Shown piece after piece: positions 1-11,349 of a DNA stretch of 64,000 bases. The stretch comes from Saururus chinensis (taxonomy: Eukaryota > Streptophyta > Magnoliopsida > Piperales > Saururaceae). The notes under the pieces were generated by a model. The model searched no databases. It was not told where the DNA came from and saw only the letters and a list, made by a program, of their open reading frames with translations. The stretch is taken from assembly GCA_035235625.1 (NCBI GenBank), contig CP141140.1:38745351-38809350 (forward strand). Direction: 5' to 3'. Numbering within the stretch: the first letter of the stretch is position 1; each line of letters opens with the position of its first letter. The translations under genes were made by a program, and so were the position numbers.

Positions 1-1103
1 TTTACATGTCTAAACAGGCTTCAACAAGATACAACTGAAAGAGGAAGTTAAGCCCAACTACCCAAAGCTATTTAAAAGTCAAGAATGGGCTCCTAATGGT
101 CTAAACATGCATAGAATGGTCGAACACAACCTTGTGGATCCATTTGATTTGAGATTTGTATGAATAGAACTAAATTATAAAAGAAGTTGATTCGGACAGA
201 TTGACACAGCCTTAGTATTTCGATCATATCTTTTTTATGTATAATTCGGATGGATATGATTCTGGTGGCAATGGAAAGAAGACTTCCGTGACTACAAGTG
301 TTATTTCGGGAAGAAATTTCAAATTCCAAAGATATATGGGTCCAATCAGGCAATCAATTAGGATGAAATCTGGAGATATGATTTGACTTTCCCCTTTGAA
401 GCAACCCCTTCTTTTCTTATAAATAGAGGGGTGGACGTGATAGATGGGGCACTCCCTCCTCTTTGGAGCTCTCTTCTCCTATTTTCTTCTTTTATTTTGT
501 AATTTTGTTTTTAGTTTTATTGTAATGGCTTTCTAAGCTCTCAAGCTAAGGCTAGAGGTGATTTGTAATAATCTAATGGAGTTCAATTCATGTTTCATCA
601 ATGGTTTCAAGTAAGTATTGTTTATTTGAAGTGATGTTTATTTAATATTGTTCTTCTTCTTGTTTCTTTGTGATTTGGATACATAAGATGCTTGAAGGCT
701 CTCCTTCTTGATCTTTTGTGATTTGGATACATAGAAATCTTGAAGAGACAATTATTTTGATCCTTCATCTATCCAAAGCATTTTCTATCTTTAGTTTTAA
801 TTTTAATGTTCATATCTTCCGGTTAGATAGAATCTTCATTCAATTCTAACTGAGATAACATGATACATGAAGAACATCATTAGATGTTACAATGATCTTT
901 AATGCCTTAGTGTTTTCTCATCTTGATTTCTTAACGTGTTATTCCCTCAATACTCTTTTACTCTTTCTTTCTTAATTTTTCTTCTTCGTAACTATTTTCA
1001 TTGTTGTACAAGGCTTTCCCTGTGGATCAACCTTGTCTACTACAATTGGCAAGTAAAATAAATCTGAATTTGACTTCTTCATAGTCTTGTTTCAGACGTA
1101 ACA
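1..1103 (+). mobile_element. LTR-like sequence, left end outside the window
   Basis: This stretch reads like the promoter-bearing LTR of a plant retroelement. It has a TATA box (TATAAATA at 418-425), a T-rich leader, a conserved-looking block near 840-870 (TGATACATGAAGAAC) and a block near 1,020 that resembles the CCCTGTGGAT motif common near plant LTR 3' ends. The same ordered blocks recur at 61.9-62.8 kb, so both belong to one repeat family. It ends close to 1,103, where chromovirus integrase coding sequence begins, so it probably inserted into that element. Its start and target duplication cannot be seen. No coding domain is visible. Confidence 0.5.
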
Positions 1104-3720
1104 CTATCCACCGAGGAGGAACAAAAATGTACCAAGACTTAAAAAGGAATTTTTGGTGGAATGGGATGAAAAGGGGCATGGGAGAATTTGTCTTTAAATG
1201 TTTAAATTGTCAACAAGTGAAACCAGAACATTAGAAACCATCGAGTACCCTACAACCTATTGAAATTCCAGAATGGAAATGGGTGCACATTTCCATGGAT
1301 TTTGTTTTAGGCTTACCCAAGACTTCATCTGGTCATGAATCTATTTGGGTTATAGTTGACAAACTTACTAAAAGCGTGCATTTTCTTCCCCTAAAGAAGA
1401 TATTGACATTGAATTCTTTGGCAAGAATATATAGAAAAGAAATTGTGAGCCAACATGGAGTATTGTTATTGATCATTTCCGATCGGGATAGTCGCTTCAA
1501 TTCCCACTTTTGTTAAAGACTTCAAGAAGAGCTAGGTAATAATCTCATATTTAGTACCACCTTCCACCCGCAGATTGACGGTCAGTCTGGAAGAACTATT
1601 TAGACATTAGAAGATTTGTTACACGCATGTGCATAGATTGGAAGGGTAACTGGGATGAGCACTTGCCATTGATTGAATTTTCTTATAATAATAGTTATCA
1701 TTCCAGTATAGACATGGCACCATATGAAACTCTTTATGGTCGACCCTGTTGATCCCCAACTTGTTGGAGTGAAGTGGTGAAGGAAAGCTGGTGAAGTCAG
1801 AACTTTTGTAGTAGTGCGCTGATCCGGTAAAGCTTATCAAGATTCAATTAGTGATATCTCAGAGTCGTCAAAAGAGCTATGCCGATCAAAGAAGGAAAGA
1901 CCTCGACTTCTGCATAGGTGATCATGTGCTGCTAAAGGTATCACCAAGTCGAGGAGTTATGAGATTTGGTGTTAAAGGAAAGCTAAGTCCTCGTTTTGTA
2001 GGGTTAGTGGCTTACAAATTGGCGTTGCCCCCTCAGCTAGACAATGTTCATAATATGTTTCATGTGTCTATGCTTCACAAATATGTGCAAGATCCTTGTC
2101 ATGTTCTGGATCAGACAATGGTCACCTTAGAACTTGATTTGACCTTTGAAGAAAAATCAGTTAGAGTTTTGGATCGTAAGGAACAAATCTTGAGGACAAA
2201 AAGGATTCCATTAGTAAAAGTATTATGGCAACATCATTCTTTTGAGAAAGCAACATGGGAATTAGAAAGTAAAATTTTGAAGAAATGTCCAAAATTTCTT
2301 TAAGGGGGGAAGATTGTGAGAACTCTGATTTCTGGTATGTTTCTTAAAATCAATAATAGAATTTTAATATATTAATACAATATTGTTTTGGGTCCAATGT
2401 CTAAAGAGTATTGGTAGAACTCTAAAAGACGAGTATAATGGTTTTTGAATCATTCGAATTGGACATCGGGGCCATATGTAACGACCGCAGGAAGTGCACC
2501 TCATGGGCAAGACCCACAGTAAAACTATGGTAAAACCTATCCATGAGTGGTCTTGTTTTGAAGGGCTCATTGATACGAGTCCATAGGTACCAAAAATGTG
2601 TAATTTTGATTTATGGTTGAAAATGATGTTTCGAAGTTTTGGAAAAAAAATAAGTAAATAAATAATATTTTTTGTGGTTGAAGCAAGTTAATGCAAGATC
2701 TGTGTCAACTGCGTTAGATAACGCGATGACATGTCGTCTCATGCAACAACTACATGATGCATGGTCAGTGGTGGCCCGCACCATACGGTCATCCTTGTGC
2801 GACACGCAGGACCCACGTGGCGCACTGCACAGTCCGTTTCTTTTATAAATTCCTCCACATTTTTAACTTCAGTCATTTCAGTTCTACCACTTGTCAAACT
2901 TCTGTTCCTCTGTTATAAGCCATTTTGAGTCCAAATCAAGCTGTTCAAAGGCATTTTCAACTAAATCAACTATACTGGACACTGTGGCAGGGTCAGTTTT
3001 TGAGTTTGAGGTCTCTACAACTACAAAAAATGTATAGTCGAAATTTATGCACTATTTTTAGTCAATTATGCTTATTTGCTTTAGTTTTTGAAAAATGTCA
3101 TACGTGTGCTATGTTTTACATACACTGAATTGTGTTATGATATGTGCATTTTCGTGATAGTTCTGAGGTAAAACCTAGAATTATAATATTTTATATGGCT
3201 ACCTATTGAGGAAATAATTGCTATCTAGTGTGCGCACATAGGTTAGGAGCATCATGGGTAAGGTCTTAGCCTTCTGAGCTTCCCATTTCCTCATGAGTGT
3301 TGGGAGGAACACCCTTCTGATCTCGTTTCTGAAATAAAATTTCTTCTAACAAAAATTATTAATTTTTTGAGTTTTCTACTTAGCATTCAACAAGATTTTA
3401 ATTCTGCCTATTGAGTATACAAATGCTGCAATTATGTGACTATTATGTAAGGGCTAGCTATGCCCACAATTTGTTATCTGACTGCTCTAGGAACAGTGGC
3501 ATTGGAATATGTCATAATTTTACAATTTTTTGTTAAACCTGGCATTATGGTGATATATAGAATTTTGGTTGTGCATCGACTCTAGTTATTCTATGATTTA
3601 TTTTTTTATGTGTCTTTCTTGCGGTGGTACGAACCGACGGTTGTCATGTTCAGTTACTCGTGCGATGATAACATGTGCCGAGTAGAATAATAATTATGAT
3701 TATTATATCATATATTATTT
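1104..3720 (+). mobile_element. Ty3/gypsy chromovirus remnant (Tekay/Del type), 3' portion
   Basis: This is a broken, 5'-truncated chromovirus. Parts in order: integrase zinc-finger tail and catalytic core start (about 1.13-1.5 kb, with the lineage-typical WKWVHISMDFVLGLPKT), the integrase C-terminal region and a chromodomain (about 1.85-2.3 kb, ending in a W-x-P/H...TWE pattern), a polypurine tract at 2,302-2,313, and a 3' LTR that opens with TGTGAGAACTCTG at 2,315. The LTR has a TATA box at about 2,844. Chromodomain position and LTR start fit the Tekay/Del lineage. The LTR's right end is uncertain. The element carries several breaks and looks old. Confidence 0.85.
2315..3720 (+). repeat. 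3' LTR of the chromovirus remnant
   Basis: It starts directly after the polypurine tract with TGTGAGAACTCTG. It shares order and scattered identity with the LTR starting at 4,217: a GGACAT..GGG block, a CCCAC block, then GATCTTGTTT or GGTCTTGTTT, and the TATA box. The segment at 3,180-3,330 matches the two tandem units at 9,650-9,905 of the next LTR. No clean CA terminus is visible, so the end at about 3,720 is set only by where element A coding sequence begins. Confidence 0.55.
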
Positions 3721-3723
3721 AAT

Positions 3724-4216
3724 GGCTGCCGCCATAGACAGTGTACCAAGAAGTCAAACAATAAGGGGGAGAGCTCCCAATTTGATGAGGATAATGTTAG
3801 GAGGAGCAACAGACCAGATGAGAGCATGAGGCAAGATGAGAGAGATGAGCTTATGAAGAAAATGTGTGAGAATTTTTAGCACCTGTACAACATCAACATG
3901 AAACTTAGAGAGGAGAATAATGCTCTGAAGTACAAGATACAAAGAGTTGCATCTCTCAATCAGAGGTGTTGGGTGATTGAGAAGAGATTTGGACTCTCAA
4001 AATATGGTGCAGAAAGCATGCCTCCACAGGCATCTTCACCTCCAGCTACAGCTTTAGCTATAGCTCCTAACCCTACCCAAGAGAAATAGTTGCTCTCCCA
4101 AAACCTTTCCAAGATATGACTTAAGAAAAAAGTGTCCACATCAATGAGGCGAAGAAGGTTGTTTAAGAGCTTGGATAAGTGTGCCTCCTCTCCACATGAG
4201 CATGATGAAGCATCTC
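3724..4216 (+). pseudogene. Element A accessory gene, N-terminal coding segment
   Basis: One frame here encodes a charged, coiled-coil-like protein segment: an acidic/basic start rich in D, E, R and K (3,746-3,880), one in-frame stop, then KLREENNALKYKIQ and a proline/alanine-rich stretch (4,019-4,080). Near 4,180-4,216 it ends in HEHDEAS. Directly across the solo LTR (from 10,399) the frame resumes with further EHDASP-type repeats, so this is the same gene split by the LTR. I recognise no domain in this segment. It is assigned to the MULE accessory gene because the downstream part ends in a Ulp1 protease. Stops and a frame slip show it is dead. Confidence 0.55.
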
Positions 4217-5157
4217 TGTAACAACCCGTAATTTTTTGTTGGGTCCAAACGTGACTTGTGGGCCCATTAACCATTTTTCATAATTTTGGACCATTATTTA
4301 ACTTGATTAGTTGGAGGAGCCTTTAGGTATTTGATAGGACTTGTAGAGACGAATTTATAAAGCCCAAAGGTGCATCAATCGGACATTGGGATTGTATGCT
4401 ATAGCCTCAAGAAGAATGTGTAGGTGGGGCCCACTTTAAAATTTTTATGATAAAATATCCTTTTGTGATCTTGTTTCATAGGGCTTGTCGATATTAGCCC
4501 AACAGTACTAGAACACAAAATTCTAAGCACGAGGTAGGGAGTTATTGTGGTGTGAAAATAAAAAATCAGACATCAAATAAGGATGAAAGGAAAAACGTAC
4601 AAAATAAAAATAAATTTTTTTTTTGTGTCAGCTCCATTTCAGGTGCTGATGCATGCAAGGCACATATGCTATGCTAGCACTAACGCCTGCAAGGCACATA
4701 AGCCACGCCAGTGCTTATGTTTCTCACACATCAGATGCTGATGCGCACTACACTCGCCTTGCACTTGGATGCATGCCACATGGTGCACATCCGGCACTCC
4801 CGCTCCTCTATAAGAGGGGGGTCTCCATTTGAAGACACACCATTCCCACTTCATTTTGACGCTCCTCCCGAATTTCTCTCTGATTTCACCGTCTTTGGAT
4901 GTTCTCTCTGTAACGTTCGGGATTTTTCTAAATTCACAAAGTCGACAATGTAGGGATTAGGGTGTTGGACCCATTGACCTTCTTGTTATAATAAATTGAT
5001 CATAGGTTATAAGTGATGGGTAGATCCTATATGGATGGAAAGTAGATAGAAAGAGCTTCAAAACTCCACCAAGAATGTGCGAATCAAAGTTCAGATGAGG
5101 GAGATACGACCGTTCGAAGTTGAGCATATTGCACAGGGCCCGATTAGACAAATTGGA

Positions 5158-5356
5158 TGTCCTAAACGTACTAGGAGTTGGGGGTCCTAAATGTACTAAG
5201 AGTTGGGAGTCCTAAATGTACTAGGAGTTGGGAGTGCTAAACGTACTAAGAGTTGAGAGTCCTAAACGTACTAGGAGTTGGGAGTCCTAAATGCACTAAG
5301 AGTTGGGAGTCCTAAATAAACTAGGAATTAGAAGTCCTAAAAGAACTAGGAATTGA
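5158..5356 (+). repeat. Tandem repeat, about 26-bp unit, 7-8 copies
   Basis: The unit reads CCTAAACGTACTAGGAGTTG plus GGAGT. Copies alternate between CTAGGAGT and CTAAGAGT forms, and the last two or three drift to CTAGGAATT. It lies upstream of the TATA box of the nested LTR, so it may be a promoter-proximal repeat of the U3 region. Confidence 0.9.
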
Positions 5357-6235
5357 AAGAGGGAGAGTGTTAGTGGGACAAGGACTCAAAGCAAGAAGTA
5401 GGCATAACCAGAACTTTGTTGAGACGAGATAGCATGCAAGCAGAGGACTTCTAGCCAAAGTAGGAGTTCGAGGAGTACTAGGAGTGGTGGAAAAACTTGA
5501 ATGAGGGATCAGCGATACCTCTAGTGGGGCTAGAACTCTTTTGGGATTGTTTTGAGCATGTATGTGGGTTGGTTTCCTATTGGTAATGGGGCAGGGATTG
5601 TGATTCCAGGATTGTAATTAAGGGAGAATCCTAGAGGGGGAGGGCACCCAAGAGTTTGAAGAGGGGAAGCCTTATATAAGAAAAGAGAGGGGGGGGACTG
5701 GAAGAAAATGAATGATTTTGGTTTAGCCTCCCTCTTTTCCATCTCTTCCCTCCTCTTCCTTCTCTCAGCAAGGACCTCCATAACTAGCAGCTTTAGAAGG
5801 TACAAAGCATCCATCTTTGGATTGAATTCAAGGCCTAGAAGTATAGGAGCAAGGGCTAGGAGCTTTGGGGACAAGTTGGTACAAGTAGGTGCTTCTCTTT
5901 ACACCCTTAAACATGAGGTTTTGATAGATGTAATTCAGCTATAGTTCAGCCTGGTTCAAGGGGGTATTTTTGATGTCATGAATTAGCCTTTACTTGTTTT
6001 GAATGATTGTGATTTTATCTTATGTTTATATGGCTGAATTGTGCATGCATGATTCTATTTTTTTTTTAAGTAGATTATCCTTAATTCAGGCAAGCATGTT
6101 ACTGATTTTTGTTATTTATCTTAGCCCTATGTTAGGCATGCATGATTTTGTTTCTAGCCATGTTTATTATCCATAATTTGGGCATAAACTCTGCTAAAGT
6201 TTATCCTTGGTTCATGGCCTTATTTAGGCCAGTCT

Positions 6236-7215
6236 TTTGTTTATTTAATCCTTGATTCATGGCCTGACTTTAGGCCATACTTTGGCCAACTTAATCCTTG
6301 ATTTGTAGCCTTACTTTAGGCCATACTTTGGCCAATTTAATCTCTGATTCGTTGCCTTACTTTAGGCCATACTTTGGCCAATTTAATCTCTGATTCGTTG
6401 CCTTACTTTAGGCTATACTTTGGCCAATTTAATCGCTAATTCGTGGCCTTACTTTAAGCAATACTTTGGCCAATTTAGTCCCTGATTCTTGGTCTTACTT
6501 TAGGCCGTACTTTGGCCAATTCAATTTTATCCCTAATTCGTGGCCTTACTTTAGGCCATACTTTGGCCAATTTAGTCAATGATTCTTTGCCTTACTTTAG
6601 GCCATACTTTGGCTAATTTAATCCCTGATTTGTGGCCTTACTTTAGGCCATACTTTGGCCAATTTAGTCCTTGATTCTTGGTCTTACTTTAGGCCATACT
6701 TTGGCCAATTTAGTCCTTAATTCTTGGTCTTACATTAGGCCATACTTTGGCTAATTCAGTCCCTGATTCTTGGTCTTACTTTAGGCCATACTTTGTGCAA
6801 TTCAATTTAATCCCTAGTTCGTGGCCTTACTTTAGGCCATACTTTGGCCAATTTAGTCCATGATTCTTTGTCTTACTTTAGACCATACTTTGGCTAATTT
6901 AATCCCTGATTCATGGCCTTACTTTAGGTCATACTTTGGCCAATTTAGTCCTTGATTCTTGGTCTTACTTTAGGCCATACTTTGGCCAATTTAGTCCCTA
7001 ATTCTTGGTCTTACATTAGGCCATGCTTTGGCCAATTCAGCCCCTGATTCTTGGTCTTACTTTAGGCCATACTTTGGGCAATTCAATTTAATCCCTAATT
7101 CGTGGCCTTACTTTAGGCAATACTTTGGCCAATTTAGTCCATAATTCTTGGTCTTACTTTAGGCCATACTTTGGTCAATCTAATCCCTGATTCATGGCCT
7201 TAGTGTAGGCCATAG
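6236..7215 (+). repeat. Minisatellite, about 46-bp unit, roughly 20 copies, with a 281-bp higher-order unit
   Basis: The monomer is built round CTTTAGGCCATACTTTGGCC, whose GGCCA/TGGCC arms can pair. Monomers alternate in their spacer (AATTTAGTCC, AATTTAATCC, AATTCAGTCC). A marked long spacer containing AATTCAATTTAATCCCT recurs near 6,515, 6,795 and 7,080, about 281 bp apart. Between these marks the order of six monomer types is the same, which makes a higher-order repeat. It lies downstream of the TATA box, within the solo LTR. Confidence 0.92.
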
Positions 7216-9649
7216 TTTGGCTAATCAAAACCCTGATTTGAGGCATTGGTTTAGGCTTTGCTATTGCTTATTTAGATCCCTATTTTGTAGCCTTGTTTTA
7301 GGCTCTATTTTGGCGAAAGTAATACCAAATTCTCAGCCTTGATTTATGTTATAATCATGCTGAGAGAATATCTAACTTTTAGCCCTAGTTTAGGTTGCAT
7401 TATTGCCTACCTAATACTTGATTCTTAGCTTTGATTTAGGTTATAATCGTGTTGATTGAATCCCTGACTTTTGAGCCTTAGTTCATGATATATTCATGTT
7501 CATTAAGTCTCTGAATTTTAGCCTAAGATGCCTTTGAAATTCAGCATAATTTGTCCCTAAATTTCAGCCTTGATTGTGATATACATTAGGGTGAATGTTG
7601 AAGGTTGTTTCAGCTTGAAATTGTCATGTTAGGTGGCTGACTTGAGTTATGCATCTCAACCCCAAATCTTTTTTATTATAATGTTGAATTGGTCAATTCA
7701 TCTCAGCATGAGTCTGAGTCCTTGTCATGTTGATTAGTGCACATGCTTGAGCCCTACGTCTGCCTATTATCTTGCCAATCATGAGAGTCGATTGCATGCA
7801 TGATAGGGTGTGATTAGTATTAAATATTTGAATGTATTTAGTCATATGTTCATTCAGCATTATGTTAGTTCACGGTAATAGCCATGGCGGATATTTAGGC
7901 CTTCATGGCCTCGACACCTTTGGGACGATGGATCGTTGCAAATAAGCAAACCAGGTTTTTGAGCAACATGGAAGGCTCATCTACCTCCGGCCAGTGTGTC
8001 CATGAGCAGAGCTGGTACCTACATCTCTAGGCCCATGGCTGATCTAAGTGGTTCTCTAGAGATGTTAGGATTTCTGTTAGCATACAATTACTCATTTGAG
8101 CAGGAGTCGGTATTTTTAGGTAACAATTAGTGCATTGTTTCCTAGACAGTGTCCATTGTTTTGTACATTGTGTTGGTCTTTATTGGTTAAAGGTCAGCCC
8201 ATGTTACTGAGCTATGTTATATTCAGTGCTCTATATATTACTTTACATGTGTCACTATATATTGATGTTCTGCATGTTGGAGTCCTATGTCTGGAGATTT
8301 CTCGACGGGCGAGTTCTCTTAGAGTGAATACAGATTTGTTAGTATTAATTATCAAACAATGGCTCGAGAGATAATTAATAACATTGTTTAATATTGCTTG
8401 TTAATTAAACAAGTGGAACGATTAAAGGACTTGCATTAACTGTAGATTTCTTTAAAATACTTAAGCATTGCATGGGTGATGCTATGCTTCTTAGTATAGT
8501 GTAGTTTTTAGGCAAAACTACATCTGGATTTGATCTTGTTGGAAACATTGAAGATGTTGTCTGATGAGTATGTAGGCAACTAACATCAGGTGATGTTGGC
8601 CCGATCCAAAAAATATTAATAAAATCTTTTATCCTTAAGGAAACTCTTCTCTTGAAGGCGGAGAGATTTCATTGTTGTTGTTGTGGTTGTTTGGTTTAGT
8701 TAGTTGCAGATTCTCAAGGCGACGACAAGTAAGACCAAAAGAAGTTAGCACAAGAAGAAGTTTTAGCACTTCTGCAACTCTAGTATGTAAGTGTTTCATT
8801 AGCGTGAGAGTCAACTTAGTTATTTATTTTTAGACGGTTGATGAATTTGTACTAAATTGGATGAGTTGTTCTTATTGAATTTTGAGACGTGTAATAATAT
8901 CATATGATATTCGTATTTGTGAACCCCAGTTATCATGACCTAGATATTTAATCAAATGGTTTGTTTTGTATTTAAGAAAAAAAAAATTTGTGACTACCGT
9001 TCATACGATTTTAGAAAGGCTTTTAAAAATCTAGGTTGTGACACTCTCAATCGCTTCTTAACCATTTTAGCCCGTTCAAAAGGCAAACCTAGCTAAATCG
9101 AGGATGCTCTATGTCATGGGAGGATCAGTTTAGAGAGATAACCTTTCTAAGTGGGGGAAGTGTCCTGGGAAAGGGGAGCCTTTGTCCACGGCCTTTGGGC
9201 AGCAATGAGAGCAATGTTCTAGGGTAAGGGAAGGCTTTGTTCTTGTTCATCAGGCTGTAAAAAGAGAAAAGTTCCCAAGTAAGGGGAGGTTCCGTCCACC
9301 ACCTTCGAGCCATTAAGGAAGAATCCTTCTAGAGTAAGGAAAGGCTCCACTCGGCATCTTTTGCCTTAAAGGGAAGATGTCTTTAAGGAATGAGGACTTT
9401 GACCGCCTCTACTTCTAGAAATCTCAGGGGAGTAAGCAACTACAACTTTATTATTTTAATGCATGCTTATGAATGTGTATGCTTATAGTTGACTTATATG
9501 AATGCATGTTATGTTGAATGACATGATTGATTGATGAATTCTTTATCGCTTTTGGGTCTTTGGACTTTTGTTTAATTATTTAAACGATACTTTGAATAAC
9601 TTTATTTGAAGGGTAGTTATTTGGTATAAAGCCCAAAAGAAATCGATTT

Positions 9650-9905
9650 TAGACAGCTACCGAGAAAAAGAATCGGTTATAGTGCACACAAGTGTGGAAC
9701 ATAATGGTAAAATTCCTATCCTTCTAGCCTCCATGGCCCCATGAGTGTAGGGGTAAGCTGTTAGGTATCAAATTTAAATAAGAATACCTATCAAGAGAAA
9801 TAATCGGTTTTGGCATGCACAGGTGTGGAGCATAATGGGAAAGCTCCTATCTATATAGCTTCTGTGGCCCCATGAGTACGGGAGTAGGTCGTTAGGTATC
9901 ATGGC
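9650..9905 (+). repeat. Direct duplication, two units of about 130 bp
   Basis: Both units run AAGAATCGGTT or AATAATCGGTT, then a GTGTGGAACATAATGG-type block, CTCCTATC, TGGCCCCATGAGT, and end GTTAGGTATC. A single diverged unit is at 3,180-3,330 in the LTR of the left chromovirus, so the duplication arose within this LTR lineage. Confidence 0.75.
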
Positions 9906-10398
9906 TCTCTGAATGAATGATTTATCTAATTATGTGAATGATTTATCGGATTTCGTGATTGATTTATCCGATTATGTGATTTATTCATTGGATTTCATGA
10001 AAGAATGATTTGTTTGATTTTTTAGCACTTTTATTTTTCACGTCAACTATGATATATGACTACATATGGAAAATACTTAAGCATAGTTTATGTATAATGC
10101 TATGATTGTTAGAAGGACTTAGTTTTAGGTAGAACTACATCTGGATCCTATCTTATTGGTATAACATTGGAAATGTTATCCAATAAGTACGTAGGCAACC
10201 AAGGGCATGACAATGTTGGTGAATCCAAAAAATAGTATTAATTAATGTTTTTATTCTTTTTGAAACTGGTGCTCGAGGGTTGCTACAACTCTTGCACATG
10301 GATGAGGATCCTGGTAATCATTAGAAGAATTATTATTTTCTAAACCCTGAGCTAGGTTTAGCCTTGAATTTTGGTGCCCGTGGACCTAGGGTGTTACA

Positions 10399-10760
10399 AT
10401 CTCCCTTTGAGGAGCATGGTAATGCATCTCCCGAAGAACATGATGCATCTCCTCAACAACATGATGCATCACAATTTGAACATAGTACAGGGAAAGATAA
10501 GCATCATCTTGGGGAGAAGGAGGTACAAGCAGTGTCATGGGCTCTCTAGATTAGCTCATCACGATCATTGAAACCAAAATTGGGGTTAAAGAAAATGTCC
10601 CACCTAGAAGAGTATTGCCTACCATAATCCCTACCATCATCTATACCACCCCTTTCAACCCTAGTCTTGCCAAGAGTTTTGGCCATATTTCGTGACAATT
10701 AATCATTGCTATTCCATCTGATTCCATGGTTCCCATTGAACCAATCCAAGTTGTAAGTGA
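10399..10760 (+). pseudogene. Element A accessory gene, middle segment with EHDASP repeats
   Basis: The segment resumes the frame left at 4,216. It encodes a short histidine/acid-rich repeat (EEHGNASPEEHDASPQQHDA) followed by a charged stretch and then, in another frame, a proline/isoleucine-rich segment up to about 10,755, where a GTAAG-type donor follows. The repeat EHDxSP occurs four to five times if counted across the solo LTR. No known domain is visible. The segment lies upstream of the first TTGCGATGG motif array and of the Ulp1 exons, so I read it as the low-complexity middle of the same protein. Confidence 0.5.
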
Positions 10761-10943
10761 CATGAATTAGAGTTCCATATTCTATGGAGGTAATACACTT
10801 GATTATTGTTGAACTATTCTAATTATCTTGCCATTTATTGGTAGGAACCATCTGTCATCCCCAACCCATCTGGCTCCATGCAAGTCCCTCCAACGTCAGT
10901 TGCTGTATTGATTTGGTCCAATTAATGGTTCATCAGTGCTATT

Positions 10944-11232
10944 TTGCGATGATTGTTGTGATAAGTTTTGCAATGGGTTATATTAGGTTGCATTGGCCTT
11001 TGCAATGGTTTATATTAGGTTGCATTGGGCTTTGCAATGGATTATATTAGGTTGTGATGGGATTGTGATCGTTGTTTCTAGTGTTTGTGATGGTTTAACT
11101 GCATCATGCAAATGTTTTGTGATGGGTTTTACGATAGTTTATATAAGGTTGCAATGGTGTATATTAGGTTGCGATCGGTTGTGATGATTCTTGCGATGGT
11201 TTTTTTATTGTATGTGATGGGAGCTGCAATGG
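10944..11232 (+). repeat. Element A motif array 1 (TTGCGATGG and CpG-decay forms), in an intron
   Basis: About 16 copies of a 9-bp motif lie in 290 bp. CpG-bearing forms occur at 10,944, 11,169 and 11,191 (the last an exact TTGCGATGG). TTGCAATGG occurs at 10,968, 11,000, 11,032 and 11,149. TTGTGATGG occurs at 11,052, 11,085 and 11,117. Further copies carry one extra change. The array sits between accessory-gene coding segments, so it is probably intronic. The CA and TG forms are the two products of methyl-cytosine decay at the central CpG. Confidence 0.85.
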
Positions 11233-11349
11233 TTAAATAGTTTTATTCCAATTTTTTGGCTCACATATTGTGCTTTATTATTCTATTAGGAGGAAAATAG
11301 TTTTGAAGGGAACGAGGCTCAATCCACACATACATATAAAAGAGAAGTG

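Larger units (their letters stand above)
4909..9043 (+). mobile_element. Nested solo LTR, 4.1 kb, with perfect CTCTC target duplication
   Basis: It begins TGTAACGTTCGGG at 4,909 and ends GGTTGTGACA at 9,043. It is flanked by CTCTC at 4,904-4,908 and 9,044-9,048. A TATA box sits at about 5,674 (TATATAA), followed by a pyrimidine-rich leader. It is long for a plant LTR because it holds a 26-bp tandem array (5,158-5,356) and about 1 kb of a 46-bp minisatellite with higher-order structure (6,236-7,215). No pol domains are present. It landed in an older related LTR, so it is the younger of the two. Confidence 0.88.
4217..10398 (+). mobile_element. Solo LTR (chromovirus type) in the element A accessory gene, interrupted by a second solo LTR
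   Basis: It begins TGTAACAACCCG at 4,217 and ends TGTTACA at 10,398. It is flanked by a perfect 5-bp target duplication, ATCTC at 4,212-4,216 and 10,399-10,403. A TATA box lies at about 4,809. No internal retroelement coding region lies between the ends, so this is a solo LTR. The nested LTR at 4,909-9,043 splits it; without that insert it would be about 2.0 kb. Its 3' part (10,060-10,260) is homologous to 8,440-8,640 of the nested LTR, so both come from related families. It holds an internal direct duplication of about 130 bp (9,650-9,780 and 9,781-9,905). Confidence 0.85.

Noticed and set aside
6236-7215. CRISPR-like array (regular 46-bp repeats)
   Set aside because: Repeats have no unique spacers, the context is a plant LTR and no cas genes exist; it is a minisatellite.
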